Origin: Comamonadaceae bacterium CG_4_9_14_3_um_filter_60_33
Lineage (GTDB): Bacteria; Pseudomonadota; Gammaproteobacteria; Burkholderiales; Burkholderiaceae_C
NCBI GenBank assembly: GCA_002789915.1
Contig: PFUD01000023.1
Coordinates: forward strand, 1 to 64,000
Length of the DNA: 64,000 bases
Direction: 5' to 3'
Shown here: piece after piece, positions 21,162 to 31,280 of the stretch
Position numbering within the stretch: position 1 is the stretch's first letter
How the letters are laid out: the number at the start of each line of letters is the position of its first letter
Notes under the pieces: model-generated
The model's database searches: none
What the model was told of the DNA's origin: nothing
Seen by the model: only the letters and a program-made list of their open reading frames with translations
Made by a program: the position numbers and the translations under genes

Positions 21162-22445
21162 TTAAATATCAAACAGCAGACGGGCCGGATCTTCCAGCGC
21201 TTCTTTCATGGCCACCAGGCCCAACACGGCTTCACGGCCGTCGATGATGCGGTGGTCGTAGCTCATGGCAAAGTAGTTCATGGGGCGCACCACCACCTGG
21301 CCGTTTTCCACCATGGCGCGGTCTTTGGTGGCATGAATGCCCAGAATGGCGCTTTGCGGCGGGTTGATGATCGGGGTGGACATCATCGAGCCAAAGGTGC
21401 CGCCATTGCTGACCGAGAACGTGCCGCCGGTCATTTCTTCCATGCCGAGCTTGCCGTCACGCGCCTTGTTGCCGTATTCGGCAATTTTTTTCTCAATATC
21501 GGCAAAGCTCATCTGGTCGGCGTTGCGCAAGATCGGCACCACCAAGCCACGCGGCGAACCCACGGCAATGCCGATGTCAAAGTAACCGTGATACACGATA
21601 TCGTTGCCGTCGACCGAGGCGTTGAGCACCGGGAATTTTTTCAGGGCATGCACTGCCGCCTTGACAAAAAAGCTCATGAAACCGAGCTTGACGCCATGCT
21701 CTTTCTCGAAGCGTTCCTGCATGCGCTTGCGCATGTCCATCACCGGCGCCATGTTGATCTCGTTGAACGTGGTCAGGATGGCATTGGTCGATTGCGATTG
21801 CAGCAAGCGCTCGGCAACACGGGCGCGCAGACGGCTCATGGGCACGCGCTGTTCCGGGCGGCCAGCCAATTGCTCAGCCAGGCTGCTGGCAGGTGCTGCC
21901 ACTTGCGCCAGCAACGGAGCCGCCGGTTTGGCAGCGGGCATGACAGGCGCAGCAGCCACCTTGGGTGCGGCCACCGCAGCCAGCACGTCGCCCTTGGTGA
22001 CGCGACCGTCCTTACCGGTGCCCGCCACAGAACCCGCAGCCAACTGGTTATCAGCCATCAGCTTGGCAGCCGCAGGCATGGCCACGCCCGCCATCGACGC
22101 GCTGGCGGGAGCAGCAGGCGCCGCCGCAACAGCAGCAGGCGCCGCAGCCGCGGCCATCGCCGTCACCACAGGTGCCACTGGCGCCGCCGTGGCGCCAGCA
22201 ACGGCTTCGGTGTCGATGCGGGCAATCAGCTGCTCGGCAGCGACGGTGCTGCCATCGGGCTCGACGATTTCAATGATCACGCCCGCTGAGGGTGCGGGCA
22301 CTTCCAGCACCACCTTGTCGGTTTCAACGTCGATCAGGATTTCATCCACAGCGACGGCGTCGCCTACTTTTTTCTTCCACTGCAACAAGGTGGCTTCGGC
22401 CACGGATTCAGACAGTTGCGGGACTTTGACTTCTACGATTGCCAT
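21162..22445 (-). CDS. odhB: 2-oxoglutarate dehydrogenase E2, dihydrolipoyl succinyltransferase
   Basis: This is the core acyltransferase of the 2-oxoglutarate dehydrogenase complex. The 427-residue product has one lipoyl domain with the lipoylated lysine in [10 protein letters not shown] (Lys44), an Ala/Pro-rich flexible linker (about 85-135), a peripheral subunit-binding domain (about 136-175) and the catalytic domain with the His motif [13 protein letters not shown]. The ATG at 22445 places the lipoyl domain correctly at the N-terminus. It lies between sucA and lpd. Confidence 0.97.
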   Translation of the reverse strand: MAIVEVKVPQLSESVAEATLLQWKKKVGDAVAVDEILIDVETDKVVLEVPAPSAGVIIEIVEPDGSTVAAEQLIARIDTEAVAGATAAPVAPVVTAMAAAAAPAAVAAAPAAPASASMAGVAMPAAAKLMADNQLAAGSVAGTGKDGRVTKGDVLAAVAAPKVAAAPVMPAAKPAAPLLAQVAAPASSLAEQLAGRPEQRVPMSRLRARVAERLLQSQSTNAILTTFNEINMAPVMDMRKRMQERFEKEHGVKLGFMSFFVKAAVHALKKFPVLNASVDGNDIVYHGYFDIGIAVGSPRGLVVPILRNADQMSFADIEKKIAEYGNKARDGKLGMEEMTGGTFSVSNGGTFGSMMSTPIINPPQSAILGIHATKDRAMVENGQVVVRPMNYFAMSYDHRIIDGREAVLGLVAMKEALEDPARLLFDI

Positions 22446-22530
22446 AACAATTCTTTCAAAAATGATCTTGAGGGTTTGCAAGGCGGGCGAAGTGCCCGCC
22501 ACAAACAGTTTTAAGTGGGGAGGCTCGTCC

Positions 22531-25401
22531 TTACTTCGTCAGGACATAGCCTTTGAGCTTGCCAAACGCGCCTTCAACCAGCGCTTTTTGCTGCTCCTGG
22601 TGCAAATGCGAATAGCCCACAGCGGGGGATGCTGCTGCTGCCCGACCGGAATAACCCAGCTTTTGCCCCTCAAGCATGTTCTCGTGAATGTAGTGCTGCA
22701 CAAAAAACCAGGCGCCCTGGTTTTGTGGCTCGTCCTGCGTCCACACCACCTCACTGGCATTGGGGTACTTTTTGAGCTCGGTGGCAAAAGCCTTGTGCGG
22801 AAACGGGTAGAGCTGTTCCACGCGGAGGATGGCCACGTCCACAGAACCCATTTCCTCACGCTTCTTGGCCAGGTCGTAATACACCTTGCCGGAACAAGCC
22901 ACGACGCGCTTGACCTTGTCACCCTTGAGCACTTTCTGATCCGGAATGATGGTCTGAAAGCTGCCTTTGGTGAATTCAGCCAACGGCGACGCGGCGTCCT
23001 TGTGGCGCAGCAACGACTTGGGCGTGAAGATCACCAGCGGCTTTCGCAAGTTACGCACCATCTGGCGGCGCAGCACATGGAAAATTTGGCTGGCGGTGGT
23101 CGGCTGCACCAATTGCATGTTGGTGTCTGCCGCCAACTGCATGAAACGCTCAATACGCGCCGAGGAGTGCTCCGGGCCCTGGCCCTCGTAGCCATGCGGC
23201 AGCATCATGGCCAAGCCGTTGACTCGGCCCCACTTCACTTCGCCAGAAGCAATGAACTGGTCGATAACCACCTGGGCGCCATTGGCAAAGTCGCCAAACT
23301 GGGCTTCCCAGATCACCAACGTGTTGGGATCGTTGGAGGCGTAGCCGTACTCAAATCCCAGCACCGCTTCCTCTGACAGGATGGAGTCGATGACAACAAA
23401 CGGCGCCTGGTTTTCGGCCACGTTTTGCAGTGGCACGTAAGTACCGACATCCCATTTTTCGCGGCTTTGGTCGTGAATCACCGCGTGGCGGTGGGTAAAG
23501 GTGCCACGGCCGCAGTCTTCACCCGACAGGCGCACCGGGTAACCACTGGCCACCAGCGAGGCAAATGCCATGTGCTCGCCCATGCCCCAATCCACCGGGA
23601 TGTCGCCACGCCCCATGGCGGCACGGTCGTCGTACACCTTTTTCACCAGCGGATGCGGATGCACACTCGGTGGAATGGTGGTGATTTTTTCTGCCAGGCG
23701 CTTCCACTCGGCCATCGGAACGGCGGTGTCGCCAGCGTCGGTCCACTTTTTACCCAGAAACGGGGTCCAGTCCACTGCGTACTTGCTCTTGAAGTTGGTC
23801 AACACCGGGTCAATCGTGTGCTTGCCGGCATCCATCGCAGCACGGAAGGCCTTGAACATGTCGTCGCCGAGCGTGTCGCCCAGGCCTTGCGCTGCCAACT
23901 TGTCAGCGTACAGCTTGCGGGTACCGGGGTGGCTTGCGATTTTCTTGTACATCAGCGGCTGCGTTAGTGCTGGTGTGTCCTGCTCGTTGTGGCCGAGCTT
24001 GCGGAAACAAATGATGTCGAGCACCACGTCCTTGTGGAATTCCATGCGGAAGTCGAGCACCCATTGCATGGCCAACACCACGGCTTCGGGGTCGTCCCCG
24101 TTAACGTGAATCACCGGCGCTTCAACGCCTTTGACAATGTCGGTGCAATACAGCGTGGAGCGCATGTCGCGCGGATCAGACGTGGTGAAGCCAATCTGGT
24201 TGTTGATGATGATGTGGACTGTGCCCGCAGTACTGTAGCCGCGCGTTTGCGCCAGCGCCAGGGTTTCCTGATTCACGCCCTGGCCGGCAAAAGCGGCATC
24301 GCCATGCACCAGCACCGGCAGCACCTGGCGGCCGGTTGGGTCGGCGCGGCGGTCCATGCGCGCGCGCACCGAACCTTCGACCACCGGGTTGACAATTTCG
24401 AGGTGCGACGGATTGAACGCCAGGCTCAGGTGCACCGGACCGCCCGGGCTGGTCACGTCCGAGCTGAAGCCTTGGTGGTACTTGACGTCGCCCGAGGGCA
24501 GTTCCTCAGGGGCGGAATGGTCGAACTCGGCAAACAGGTCGGCGGGCATTTTGCCCAGCGTGTTGACCAGCACATTGAGGCGGCCACGGTGCGCCATGCC
24601 GATCACAATTTCCTGTACGCCTTGGGCGCCAGCCTGCTGAATCAGCGTATCCATGGCGGCAATGAAACTCTCGCCGCCTTCCAGAGAGAAGCGTTTCTGA
24701 CCCACATACTTGGTGTGCAGAAAGCGCTCCAGACCCTCAGCGGCGGTGAGGCGGTCGAGAATGTGTTTTTTCTCTTCGACATTGAAGTTGGGCTTGCTGC
24801 GCACGCTCTCGAGCTTTTGCTGCCACCAGCGTTTTTGCGTTTGATCGGTCAGGTACATGTATTCGGCACCGATGGAGCCGCAATAGGTTTCACGCAGCGC
24901 ATTGAGCAAATCGCGCAACGCCATCACTTCCTTGCCGAAGAAAGTATTGCTGGTGTTGTAAACGGTTTCCAGGTCAGCATCGGAAAAACCGTAGAACGAG
25001 GGCTCAAGCTCGGGAATCGGTTGGCGCTCGGTGCGCTTGAGCGGATCCAGATCAGCCCAGTTGGAGCCGACGTTGCGGTGCGCAGCGATCAGTTGCTGGA
25101 CGAAAACGCGCTTGCGGCCCAGGTCGGAGTCGGCACCGGCGGCCACCACCACTTTGGTGCCGCCCTGTTTGGCGCGCTCGGCAAACGCATTGATGACGGG
25201 TTGGTGCGGCACATCCCTGGCGTTGGACCCATCGACGGCTGGCACGTGCTGTAGAGCATCGAAATACTCGCGCCAGGAATCTGGCACGCTACCGGGGTTT
25301 TCGAGGTAGTTTTCGTACATCTCCTCGACGTACGGCGCGTTGCCGCCAAAGAGGTAGGTGTTTGCCTGGTAGGCTTGGTAAACCGTGTTGGTCTCACTCA
25401 T
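22531..25401 (-). CDS. sucA: 2-oxoglutarate dehydrogenase E1
   Basis: SucA is the thiamine diphosphate-dependent decarboxylase of the TCA-cycle complex. The 956-residue product is full length. It has the N-terminal E2-binding helix ([16 protein letters not shown]), the central ThDP domain ([12 protein letters not shown], and [12 protein letters not shown] for the metal and ThDP) and the C-terminal transketolase-like domain ([14 protein letters not shown]). The ATG at 25401 was chosen; an in-frame extension to 25476 is unnecessary. It is first in sucA-odhB-lpd, with a 184-bp upstream gap after prpE. Confidence 0.97.
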   Translation of the reverse strand: MSETNTVYQAYQANTYLFGGNAPYVEEMYENYLENPGSVPDSWREYFDALQHVPAVDGSNARDVPHQPVINAFAERAKQGGTKVVVAAGADSDLGRKRVFVQQLIAAHRNVGSNWADLDPLKRTERQPIPELEPSFYGFSDADLETVYNTSNTFFGKEVMALRDLLNALRETYCGSIGAEYMYLTDQTQKRWWQQKLESVRSKPNFNVEEKKHILDRLTAAEGLERFLHTKYVGQKRFSLEGGESFIAAMDTLIQQAGAQGVQEIVIGMAHRGRLNVLVNTLGKMPADLFAEFDHSAPEELPSGDVKYHQGFSSDVTSPGGPVHLSLAFNPSHLEIVNPVVEGSVRARMDRRADPTGRQVLPVLVHGDAAFAGQGVNQETLALAQTRGYSTAGTVHIIINNQIGFTTSDPRDMRSTLYCTDIVKGVEAPVIHVNGDDPEAVVLAMQWVLDFRMEFHKDVVLDIICFRKLGHNEQDTPALTQPLMYKKIASHPGTRKLYADKLAAQGLGDTLGDDMFKAFRAAMDAGKHTIDPVLTNFKSKYAVDWTPFLGKKWTDAGDTAVPMAEWKRLAEKITTIPPSVHPHPLVKKVYDDRAAMGRGDIPVDWGMGEHMAFASLVASGYPVRLSGEDCGRGTFTHRHAVIHDQSREKWDVGTYVPLQNVAENQAPFVVIDSILSEEAVLGFEYGYASNDPNTLVIWEAQFGDFANGAQVVIDQFIASGEVKWGRVNGLAMMLPHGYEGQGPEHSSARIERFMQLAADTNMQLVQPTTASQIFHVLRRQMVRNLRKPLVIFTPKSLLRHKDAASPLAEFTKGSFQTIIPDQKVLKGDKVKRVVACSGKVYYDLAKKREEMGSVDVAILRVEQLYPFPHKAFATELKKYPNASEVVWTQDEPQNQGAWFFVQHYIHENMLEGQKLGYSGRAAAASPAVGYSHLHQEQQKALVEGAFGKLKGYVLTK

Positions 25402-25527
25402 GTTTCGCTGACTTTCATTTCCCTTGGGGAAACTTTGGCTGGTTAAAGCTCGTGGTTGATTAACCTCCCGCGTCACGGCTTGACCGTTTGGCGGATGCGA
25501 CAGTGGCGTTGGAAGGGCCTAATGCAA

Positions 25528-25560
25528 GAAAAGAATTGTGCCACCGAAAAGCAGCACAAT
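25528..25560 (-). terminator. Probable intrinsic terminator of prpE
   Basis: On the minus strand, ATTGTGC (25554-25560) pairs with GCACAAT (25535-25541) around a 12-nt loop, followed by the T-rich run TCTTTTC. It starts 25 bp after the prpE stop and lies upstream of the sucA start, so it would separate the two transcription units. Confidence 0.55.
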
Positions 25561-25585
25561 CCTTACAGACTTAGATTGACCTTGA

Positions 25586-27481
25586 TCAGGAATTGATCAA
25601 ATCCTTGATCTGCTGCAAGGCAGCGGGATCGTCCATGGTGGTCAGGTCGCCAGGGTCACGACCTTCACACACTGCCGTGATGGCGCGGCGCAGACACTTG
25701 CCGCTGCGGGTCTTGGGCAGCACGGTGACAAAGCGCACGCGGGCTGGCCGTGCCACGGCACCCAGGTCTTTATCGACGATTTTCATGATTTCGCCCTCCA
25801 TCTTGAGCGCGCTGGCCTCGTCGGCGATCAGGCTGGCGTCCTTGACCACAGCGAACGCCATGGCGACCTGGCCCTTGAGCTGGTCGGCCACACCCACCAC
25901 TGCAACCTCGGCCACATTTGGATGGGCTGAGATGCTTTCTTCGATTTCGCGGGTGCCCAGGCGGTGGCCGGCTACGTTGATCACGTCATCGGTGCGGCCC
26001 AAAATGAAGTAGTAGCCCTCTTCATCGCGAATGCCCCAGTCGAAGGTGCTGTAAATCATGCGCCCGGGAATCGTTGTCCAGTAGGTGCTGACAAAGCGCG
26101 CATCGTCGCCCCACACCGTTTGCAGGCAACCGGGCGGCAGCGGGCCTTCGATGGCGACCACGCCCTTCTGGTTGGCGCCCTTGAGCTCTTCACCAGTGGT
26201 TTCATCGAGCAACTTGACATCGTAGCCATACACCGCCTTACCGGGCGAGCCGAACTTGGTCGGCGAATCGTCCACACCCTTGCAAATGCTCAGGATCGGC
26301 CAGCCCGTTTCGGTCTGCCAGTAGTTGTCGACAATCGGTCGGCCCAGGCCCTCGCTGATCCACTGCGCGGTGGGCTGGTCGAGCGGCTCACCCGCCAGGA
26401 ACAAGGCTTTGAGCGTTGACAGGTCATATTTTTTAAGCAAGGCCGGGTCCTGCTTTTTCAGCACGCGAATGGCGGTGGGGGCGCTGAACATCACCGTGAC
26501 CTTGTACTTTTCAATCAGGCTCCACCAGATGCCGCCATCAGGACGCGTCGGCAGACCTTCGTACATGATGGTGGCCATGCCGGCAATCAGCGGCCCGTAA
26601 ATGATATAGCTGTGGCCCACAACCCAGCCAATGTCGCTGGTCGAAAAATAGGTTTCGCCCGCTTCGCCGCAGTAAATGTGTTTCATGCTGGCGGCCAGCG
26701 CCACGGCATAACCACCGGTGTCGCGTTGCACGCCCTTGGGCTTGCCGGTCGTGCCGCTGGTGTAAAGCGTGTAACTGGGGTGAGTGGCATCGACCCACTC
26801 GCACTCCACCACGGTGTTCATGTTTTGTTCGCGCAGGTCGGCCCACAGCTTGTCACGCCCCGCAACCATGGCCATCGGCACCAGGCCGCGATCAACCAAC
26901 AGCACCGATTCGGGTTTGTAGCTCGACAGGCTGATGGCCTCGTCGAGCAGCGGTTTGTAAGCCACCGGCTTGCCGCCACGGGAACCCGCATCGGCACTGA
27001 TGATGACCTTGGGCGCGGCGTCTTCAATGCGCGTGGCCAGCGAGCCGGAGGCAAAACCGCCAAACACCACCGAGTGGATGGCGCCAATGCGTGTGCAGGC
27101 CAGCATGGCGAACGCTGCTTCAGCGATCATGGGCATGTAGATCAGAACCCGGTCGCCCTTGGTCACGCCCAAACCCTTAAGGATGGCGGCCATCCGCTGC
27201 ACTTCAGCGTGCAGTTCCCGGAACGAATAGACCCTTTCCTGATTGGTCTCGGTCGAGACAAAAATCAGCGCAGCCTGGTCGGCACGGTCTTTCAGGTGAC
27301 GGTCCACCGCGTTGTGGCACAAGTTGGTCACGCCACCGGCAAACCACCTGGCAAACGGCGGGTTGCTGTAATCGCAGATATGGGTGGGTTGGACTTTCCA
27401 GTCAACCAATTGGGCTTGTTCACCCCAGAAAGCATCGCGGTCTGTGATTGAGCGTTGGTGGAATTCGGCGTAATTGGTCAT
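25586..27481 (-). CDS. prpE: Propionyl-CoA synthetase PrpE (ACS family)
   Basis: This adenylate-forming enzyme activates propionate (or acetate) to the acyl-CoA. The 631-residue protein has the AMP-binding motif YTSGTTGKPKGVQRDTGGYA, whose continuation RDTGGYA is typical of PrpE, and the C-terminal lysine motif PKTRSGKCLRR that is acetylated in the family. The start at 27481 has GGAGA upstream. The distinction from acetyl-CoA synthetase rests on overall resemblance and on GGKPVAYKPLLDEAI. No prpBCD genes are nearby. Confidence 0.85.
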   Translation of the reverse strand: MTNYAEFHQRSITDRDAFWGEQAQLVDWKVQPTHICDYSNPPFARWFAGGVTNLCHNAVDRHLKDRADQAALIFVSTETNQERVYSFRELHAEVQRMAAILKGLGVTKGDRVLIYMPMIAEAAFAMLACTRIGAIHSVVFGGFASGSLATRIEDAAPKVIISADAGSRGGKPVAYKPLLDEAISLSSYKPESVLLVDRGLVPMAMVAGRDKLWADLREQNMNTVVECEWVDATHPSYTLYTSGTTGKPKGVQRDTGGYAVALAASMKHIYCGEAGETYFSTSDIGWVVGHSYIIYGPLIAGMATIMYEGLPTRPDGGIWWSLIEKYKVTVMFSAPTAIRVLKKQDPALLKKYDLSTLKALFLAGEPLDQPTAQWISEGLGRPIVDNYWQTETGWPILSICKGVDDSPTKFGSPGKAVYGYDVKLLDETTGEELKGANQKGVVAIEGPLPPGCLQTVWGDDARFVSTYWTTIPGRMIYSTFDWGIRDEEGYYFILGRTDDVINVAGHRLGTREIEESISAHPNVAEVAVVGVADQLKGQVAMAFAVVKDASLIADEASALKMEGEIMKIVDKDLGAVARPARVRFVTVLPKTRSGKCLRRAITAVCEGRDPGDLTTMDDPAALQQIKDLINS

Positions 27482-27630
27482 GGGCTGTCTCCGTTGGTTA
27501 TGTAAAACTGAATTCATAATTATGGGCGCTGAGCTTGCACGACCCTGACTGCTGTTGTTCCTGGGCAATGGCCGTGAATAGCGCCTCAGATATCCAGCGA
27601 GGCAATACATTGTTGATCAGCCCGAAAACC

Positions 27631-28956
27631 CTATTTTTTCCCGAGAAATGCCAACACGCCCTGCCCTGCGCTAAAACCGCTGGCCAGGCAGGCAGTTAAC
27701 AAATAGCCACCCGTGGGCGCTTCCCAGTCGAGCATTTCCCCGGCACAAAAGACACCAGGCAAAGACTCAAGCATAAGTTGCGTCGTCATGGCCTCAAACA
27801 GCACGCCGCCGGCGCTGCTGATGGCTTCGTCGATCGGGCGCACGGCCGACAGGGTGATGGGCAAAGCCTTGATCGCGTGAGCCAACGCGACCGGGTCGGC
27901 CAATTGCGCCTTGCTCAACACCTCATGCAGGATAGCCGCTTTGATACCGTCGATGTGCAGGCGGCTCTTGAGGTGGCTCGACAGCGAACGCGAGCCGCGC
28001 GGATGCAGCACCTCGGCCAACACCCGCTGATAAGACAAATCAGGCCGCAAATCCAGCTGAAATGTGGCGCTGCCAAGTGCCAGAATGTCATCGCGCAACC
28101 ATCGCGATGCTGCGTAAATCAAACTGCCCTCGACCCCGGTGGCCGTGGCCACAAATTCCCCTTTGCGGGCAAACGTGTGACCCTGTGCGCTGGTGTAGGT
28201 GACCGCCACCGATTTGAACGGTTGTCCGGCAAAACGACTGGAAAAATAATCGCTCCAGCCGCGCTGCACATCAAAGCCGCAGTTGGACGGCAGCAAGGGC
28301 GCTACCGCCACGCCACGGGCCTGCAACCACGGCACCCAGGCACCGTTGGAGCCAAGCCGCGCCCAGCTGCCGCCGCCCAGGGCCAGCACCACGGCGTCGG
28401 CCTGCACCGACATCGGGCCCTGCGGGGTATCGAAGTCGAGCCAGGTGTTGCGTGTCCCATCAGCAGGCTCTTGCGCTTGCGCGCTGGGTTGATGCCAGCC
28501 AACCCAGCGGTGCCGCATCATGAATTCGACGGGGCAGCCTTTTTTGGGATGTCGCAAGCGCCCCAGCCAAGCCCGCAGCAGCGGCGCTGCCTTCATATCC
28601 ACGGGAAACACTCGCCCAGAACTGCCCACAAACGTGTCTATACCCAGCGAGGTCGCCCAGGCGCGCACACTGGCAGCATCAAAGGCACCGAACAATACCT
28701 CGATCTGCTGGCGGCGCTGGCCGTAGCGCGAAGCGAACACATCGGCAGGCTCGGAATGCGTTAAATTCAGGCCGCCCTTGCCCGCCAGCAAGAATTTTCG
28801 ACCAATGCTGGGCATGGCGTCGAACACTTGCACCGCAACACCGGCGCCTGATAAAACCTCGGCGGCCATCAAACCTGCCGGGCCGGCACCAAGGACCACC
28901 ACGTTCTTCGTCTTGTTATCTGAGTTTTTTGAGTGCACTGTTTTGGTTTCTGTCAC
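27631..28956 (-). CDS. FAD-dependent oxidoreductase, HI0933/BaiN-like (TIGR03862-type)
   Basis: A 441-residue flavoprotein of unknown substrate. The N-terminal dinucleotide-binding motif VVVLGAGPAGLMAAEVLSGAG is followed by the HI0933-family segment IGRKFLLAGKGGLNLTHSE. A second characteristic stretch, LALGGGSWARLGSNGAW, lies mid-protein, and the C-terminal FAD-contact segment reads APTGGYLLTACLASG. It starts with GTG at 28956, divergent from trxA across a 48-bp shared promoter gap. The adjacency to thioredoxin may be meaningful, but no role can be assigned. Confidence 0.8.
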   Translation of the reverse strand: MTETKTVHSKNSDNKTKNVVVLGAGPAGLMAAEVLSGAGVAVQVFDAMPSIGRKFLLAGKGGLNLTHSEPADVFASRYGQRRQQIEVLFGAFDAASVRAWATSLGIDTFVGSSGRVFPVDMKAAPLLRAWLGRLRHPKKGCPVEFMMRHRWVGWHQPSAQAQEPADGTRNTWLDFDTPQGPMSVQADAVVLALGGGSWARLGSNGAWVPWLQARGVAVAPLLPSNCGFDVQRGWSDYFSSRFAGQPFKSVAVTYTSAQGHTFARKGEFVATATGVEGSLIYAASRWLRDDILALGSATFQLDLRPDLSYQRVLAEVLHPRGSRSLSSHLKSRLHIDGIKAAILHEVLSKAQLADPVALAHAIKALPITLSAVRPIDEAISSAGGVLFEAMTTQLMLESLPGVFCAGEMLDWEAPTGGYLLTACLASGFSAGQGVLAFLGKK

Positions 28957-29004
28957 AATTTCTACACTGTATTCTTTTTAAACCCACTTTTTTAGGAAAT
29001 AACC

Positions 29005-29337
29005 ATGGCCAGTGAACTGATCAAACATGTGTCCGATGCGTCGTTCGAAGGCGATGTGCTGAAAGCCGATGTACCGGTGTTGGTAGATTACTGGGCCGAA
29101 TGGTGCGGTCCATGCAAAATGATTGCCCCGATTCTGGACGAAGTGTCGGCCGCCTATGAAGGCAAATTGCAGATCGCCAAAATGAATGTCGATGAAAACC
29201 GCGACATCCCAGCCAAGTTTGGTATTCGTGGCATTCCCACGCTGATGATTTTCAAAAGCGGGCAATTGGCTGCCACCAAAGTAGGCGCCATGAGCAAGGC
29301 ACAACTCACCGCTTTCATCGACCAGCAATTGGCCTGA
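29005..29337 (+). CDS. trxA: Thioredoxin 1
   Basis: A 110-residue thioredoxin that reduces protein disulfides in the cytoplasm. The active site WCGPC is at residues 33-37, and the cis-proline segment RGIPTLMIF is present. AGGAAAT precedes the ATG at 29005. It is monocistronic, with a terminator at 29373-29398, and lies upstream of rho. The trxA-rho order is conserved in many proteobacteria. Confidence 0.97.
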   Translation: MASELIKHVSDASFEGDVLKADVPVLVDYWAEWCGPCKMIAPILDEVSAAYEGKLQIAKMNVDENRDIPAKFGIRGIPTLMIFKSGQLAATKVGAMSKAQLTAFIDQQLA

Positions 29338-29372
29338 GCCGATTTTTGCAGGTGCCGCGCATCTGCCCCGAG

Positions 29373-29398
29373 TCCGGCCGTCCGCGCCGGGTTTTTTT
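29373..29398 (+). terminator. Intrinsic terminator of trxA
   Basis: The stem TCCGGC (29373-29378) pairs with GCCGGG (29386-29391, one G-T wobble) around a 7-nt loop and is followed by seven T residues (29392-29398). It lies 36 bp after the trxA stop. Confidence 0.8.
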
Positions 29399-29546
29399 CC
29401 TGTCATAATTCACGCCACTCGCTTTCCCCTACCAAGGGACAAGCTCGAGACACGGGCGCAAAACCGATGCGACTTGAATCCTCACAAGTCCCAAGCGTCA
29501 AAACATTTCCTTGCTGGCAAATTCCAAACACTCACCGAGCTAACCC
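29399..29546 (+). promoter_or_regulatory. rho leader region
   Basis: About 150 bp separate the trxA terminator from the rho start. The region has no supported open reading frame. It holds the rho promoter and a pyrimidine-rich leader (CGCTTTCCCCTACC and similar). Rho genes are commonly autoregulated by Rho-dependent termination in such leaders; that this applies here is inference. Confidence 0.35.
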
Positions 29547-30809
29547 ATGCATTTAAACGAACTCAAGGCACTGCACGTGTCAGAAGTCCTCAAACAAGCC
29601 GAAGATCTCGAGATCGAAAACACGGGCCGCATGCGCAAGCAGGAGCTGATGTTTGCCATCATCAAGAAGCGCGCACGCGCCGGCGAGCAGATTTTTGCCG
29701 ATGGTGTGCTTGAAATTTTGCCCGACGGCTTCGGCTTTTTGCGCAGCCCCGACACCAGCTACACCGCCAGTACTGACGACATTTACATCAGCCCGAGCCA
29801 GGTGCGCCGCTTCAACCTCCACACCGGTGACATGATCGAAGGGGAAGTGCGTACCCCAAAGGACGGCGAGCGCTACTTTGCCTTGAACAAGTTGGAAAAA
29901 GTCAACGGTGGTGGCCCGGAGGACAACAAGCACAAGGTGATGTTCGAGAACCTGACGCCACTTTTCCCCAACGTGCAGATGCGCCTGGAGCGCGACATCA
30001 AGGGTGAAGAAAATATTACCGGGCGCGTCATCGACATCATTGCACCCATTGGCAAAGGCCAACGCGCGCTGCTGGTTGCGCCGCCCAAGAGCGGCAAGAC
30101 GGTGATGATGCAGCACATCGCCCACGCCATTTCGGCCAACTACCCTGACAGCCACATGATGGTGCTGCTGGTTGACGAGCGGCCCGAAGAAGTGACCGAA
30201 ATGCAGCGCACCGTCAAGGGCGAGGTGATTGCCTCCACCTTTGATGAACCAGCAGCGCGCCACGTGCACGTGGCCGAGATGGTGATCGAACGCGCCAAGC
30301 GTCTCGTCGAACTGAAAAAAGACGTGGTGATTTTGCTGGACTCGATCACCCGCCTGGCGCGCGCCTACAACAACGTGGTGCCGTCCTCCGGCAAAGTGTT
30401 GACCGGTGGTGTTGACTCTAATGCACTACAGCGCCCTAAACGCTTTTTGGGCGCCGCGCGCAACGTGGAAGAAGGCGGTTCGCTGACCATCATCGCCACT
30501 GCTTTGGTGGACACCGGCAGCCGTATGGACGAAGTGATTTTTGAAGAATTCAAGGGCACGGGTAACTCGGAAATTCACCTGGACAGGCGCTTGTACGAAA
30601 AGCGTGTTTTCCCGTCCATTCAACTCAACCGCAGCGGCACGCGCCGAGAAGAACTGCTGTTGCAGCCCGAAATCCTGCAAAAAACGCGCATCCTGCGCCA
30701 ATTTTTGTACAACATGGATGAGGTCGAGTCAATGGAAATGGTGCTCAAGCAAATGCGCGCCACCAAAAACAACAGCGAATTTTTCGACATGATGCGCCGC
30801 GGCGGCTAA
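29547..30809 (+). CDS. rho: Transcription termination factor Rho
   Basis: Rho is the hexameric RNA helicase that terminates untranslated transcripts. The 420-residue protein is of standard length. It has the N-terminal Rho domain ([19 protein letters not shown]), the cold-shock-like RNA-binding domain ([15 protein letters not shown]), the Walker A motif APPKSGKT, Walker [11 protein letters not shown], and the Q/R-loop region around [14 protein letters not shown]. It starts at the ATG at 29547 with a weak ribosome site. Confidence 0.98.
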   Translation: MHLNELKALHVSEVLKQAEDLEIENTGRMRKQELMFAIIKKRARAGEQIFADGVLEILPDGFGFLRSPDTSYTASTDDIYISPSQVRRFNLHTGDMIEGEVRTPKDGERYFALNKLEKVNGGGPEDNKHKVMFENLTPLFPNVQMRLERDIKGEENITGRVIDIIAPIGKGQRALLVAPPKSGKTVMMQHIAHAISANYPDSHMMVLLVDERPEEVTEMQRTVKGEVIASTFDEPAARHVHVAEMVIERAKRLVELKKDVVILLDSITRLARAYNNVVPSSGKVLTGGVDSNALQRPKRFLGAARNVEEGGSLTIIATALVDTGSRMDEVIFEEFKGTGNSEIHLDRRLYEKRVFPSIQLNRSGTRREELLLQPEILQKTRILRQFLYNMDEVESMEMVLKQMRATKNNSEFFDMMRRGG

Positions 30810-30833
30810 GCCGGCCACGTGCTTCGACTGAAC

Positions 30834-30839
30834 TATAAT
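30834..30839 (+). promoter_or_regulatory. Possible -10 element for rpmE2
   Basis: A TATAAT sits in the 121-bp rho-rpmE2 gap, 92 bp upstream of the rpmE2 ATG. No good -35 is seen at the expected distance, so this is a tentative call. Confidence 0.35.
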
Positions 30840-30930
30840 CTGCGCTTTTCGCGACAAGTACGAGCAGCTTTGAATTGCACAATGGGTTTGCGCAAGGGCT
30901 GTCGCGGCTAACGCATCTGATGGAGAAGAC

Positions 30931-31188
30931 ATGAAAGAAGGCATTCACCCCAATTACCGCGAGATTTGTTTCCTGGACTCGTCCAATGGTTTCAAATTCG
31001 TGACCCGTTCTTGCGCCAACGCCAAGGACAAGATCACGATGGAGGATGGTCGCGAACTGCCACTCTTCAAGCTCGATACCTCCAGCGAGTCGCACCCCTT
31101 CTACACCGGTACGCAAAAATCGGTGGACAACATGGGCGGCCGCGTGGAGCGCTTCCGCAACCGCTTCGGTAAGACTGCAGCCAAGTAA
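30931..31188 (+). CDS. rpmE2: 50S ribosomal protein L31 type B
   Basis: An 85-residue L31 of the type B (non-zinc) form: KEGIHPNYREICFLD at the N-terminus lacks the CxxC zinc site of type A. The C-terminal NMGGRVERFRNRFG is typical. In many bacteria the zinc-free L31 is used when zinc is scarce, but in betaproteobacteria this form is often the only L31, so no inference about zinc regulation is made. GGAGAAG lies 4 bases upstream of the ATG. Confidence 0.95.
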   Translation: MKEGIHPNYREICFLDSSNGFKFVTRSCANAKDKITMEDGRELPLFKLDTSSESHPFYTGTQKSVDNMGGRVERFRNRFGKTAAK

Positions 31189-31209
31189 GCCACTAAGAGC
31201 GCTTTGCTT

Positions 31210-31244
31210 AAGGCAGCCGGGTCACGCCGTGCTGCCTTTTTCTT
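31210..31244 (+). terminator. Intrinsic terminator of rpmE2
   Basis: AAGGCAGC (31210-31217) pairs with GCTGCCTT (31231-31238) around a 13-nt loop, followed by a T-rich run TTTTTCTTT. It lies 22 bp after the rpmE2 stop. Confidence 0.8.
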
Positions 31245-31280
31245 TGTACTGACCCAAGCGCTCACCAAGCCACACGCACC

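Noticed and set aside
28950-28967. Pho-box-like CTGTCAC-AATT-TCTACAC between the flavoprotein gene and trxA
   Set aside because: Only the first half matches; the second has several mismatches and trxA is not expected in the Pho regulon.
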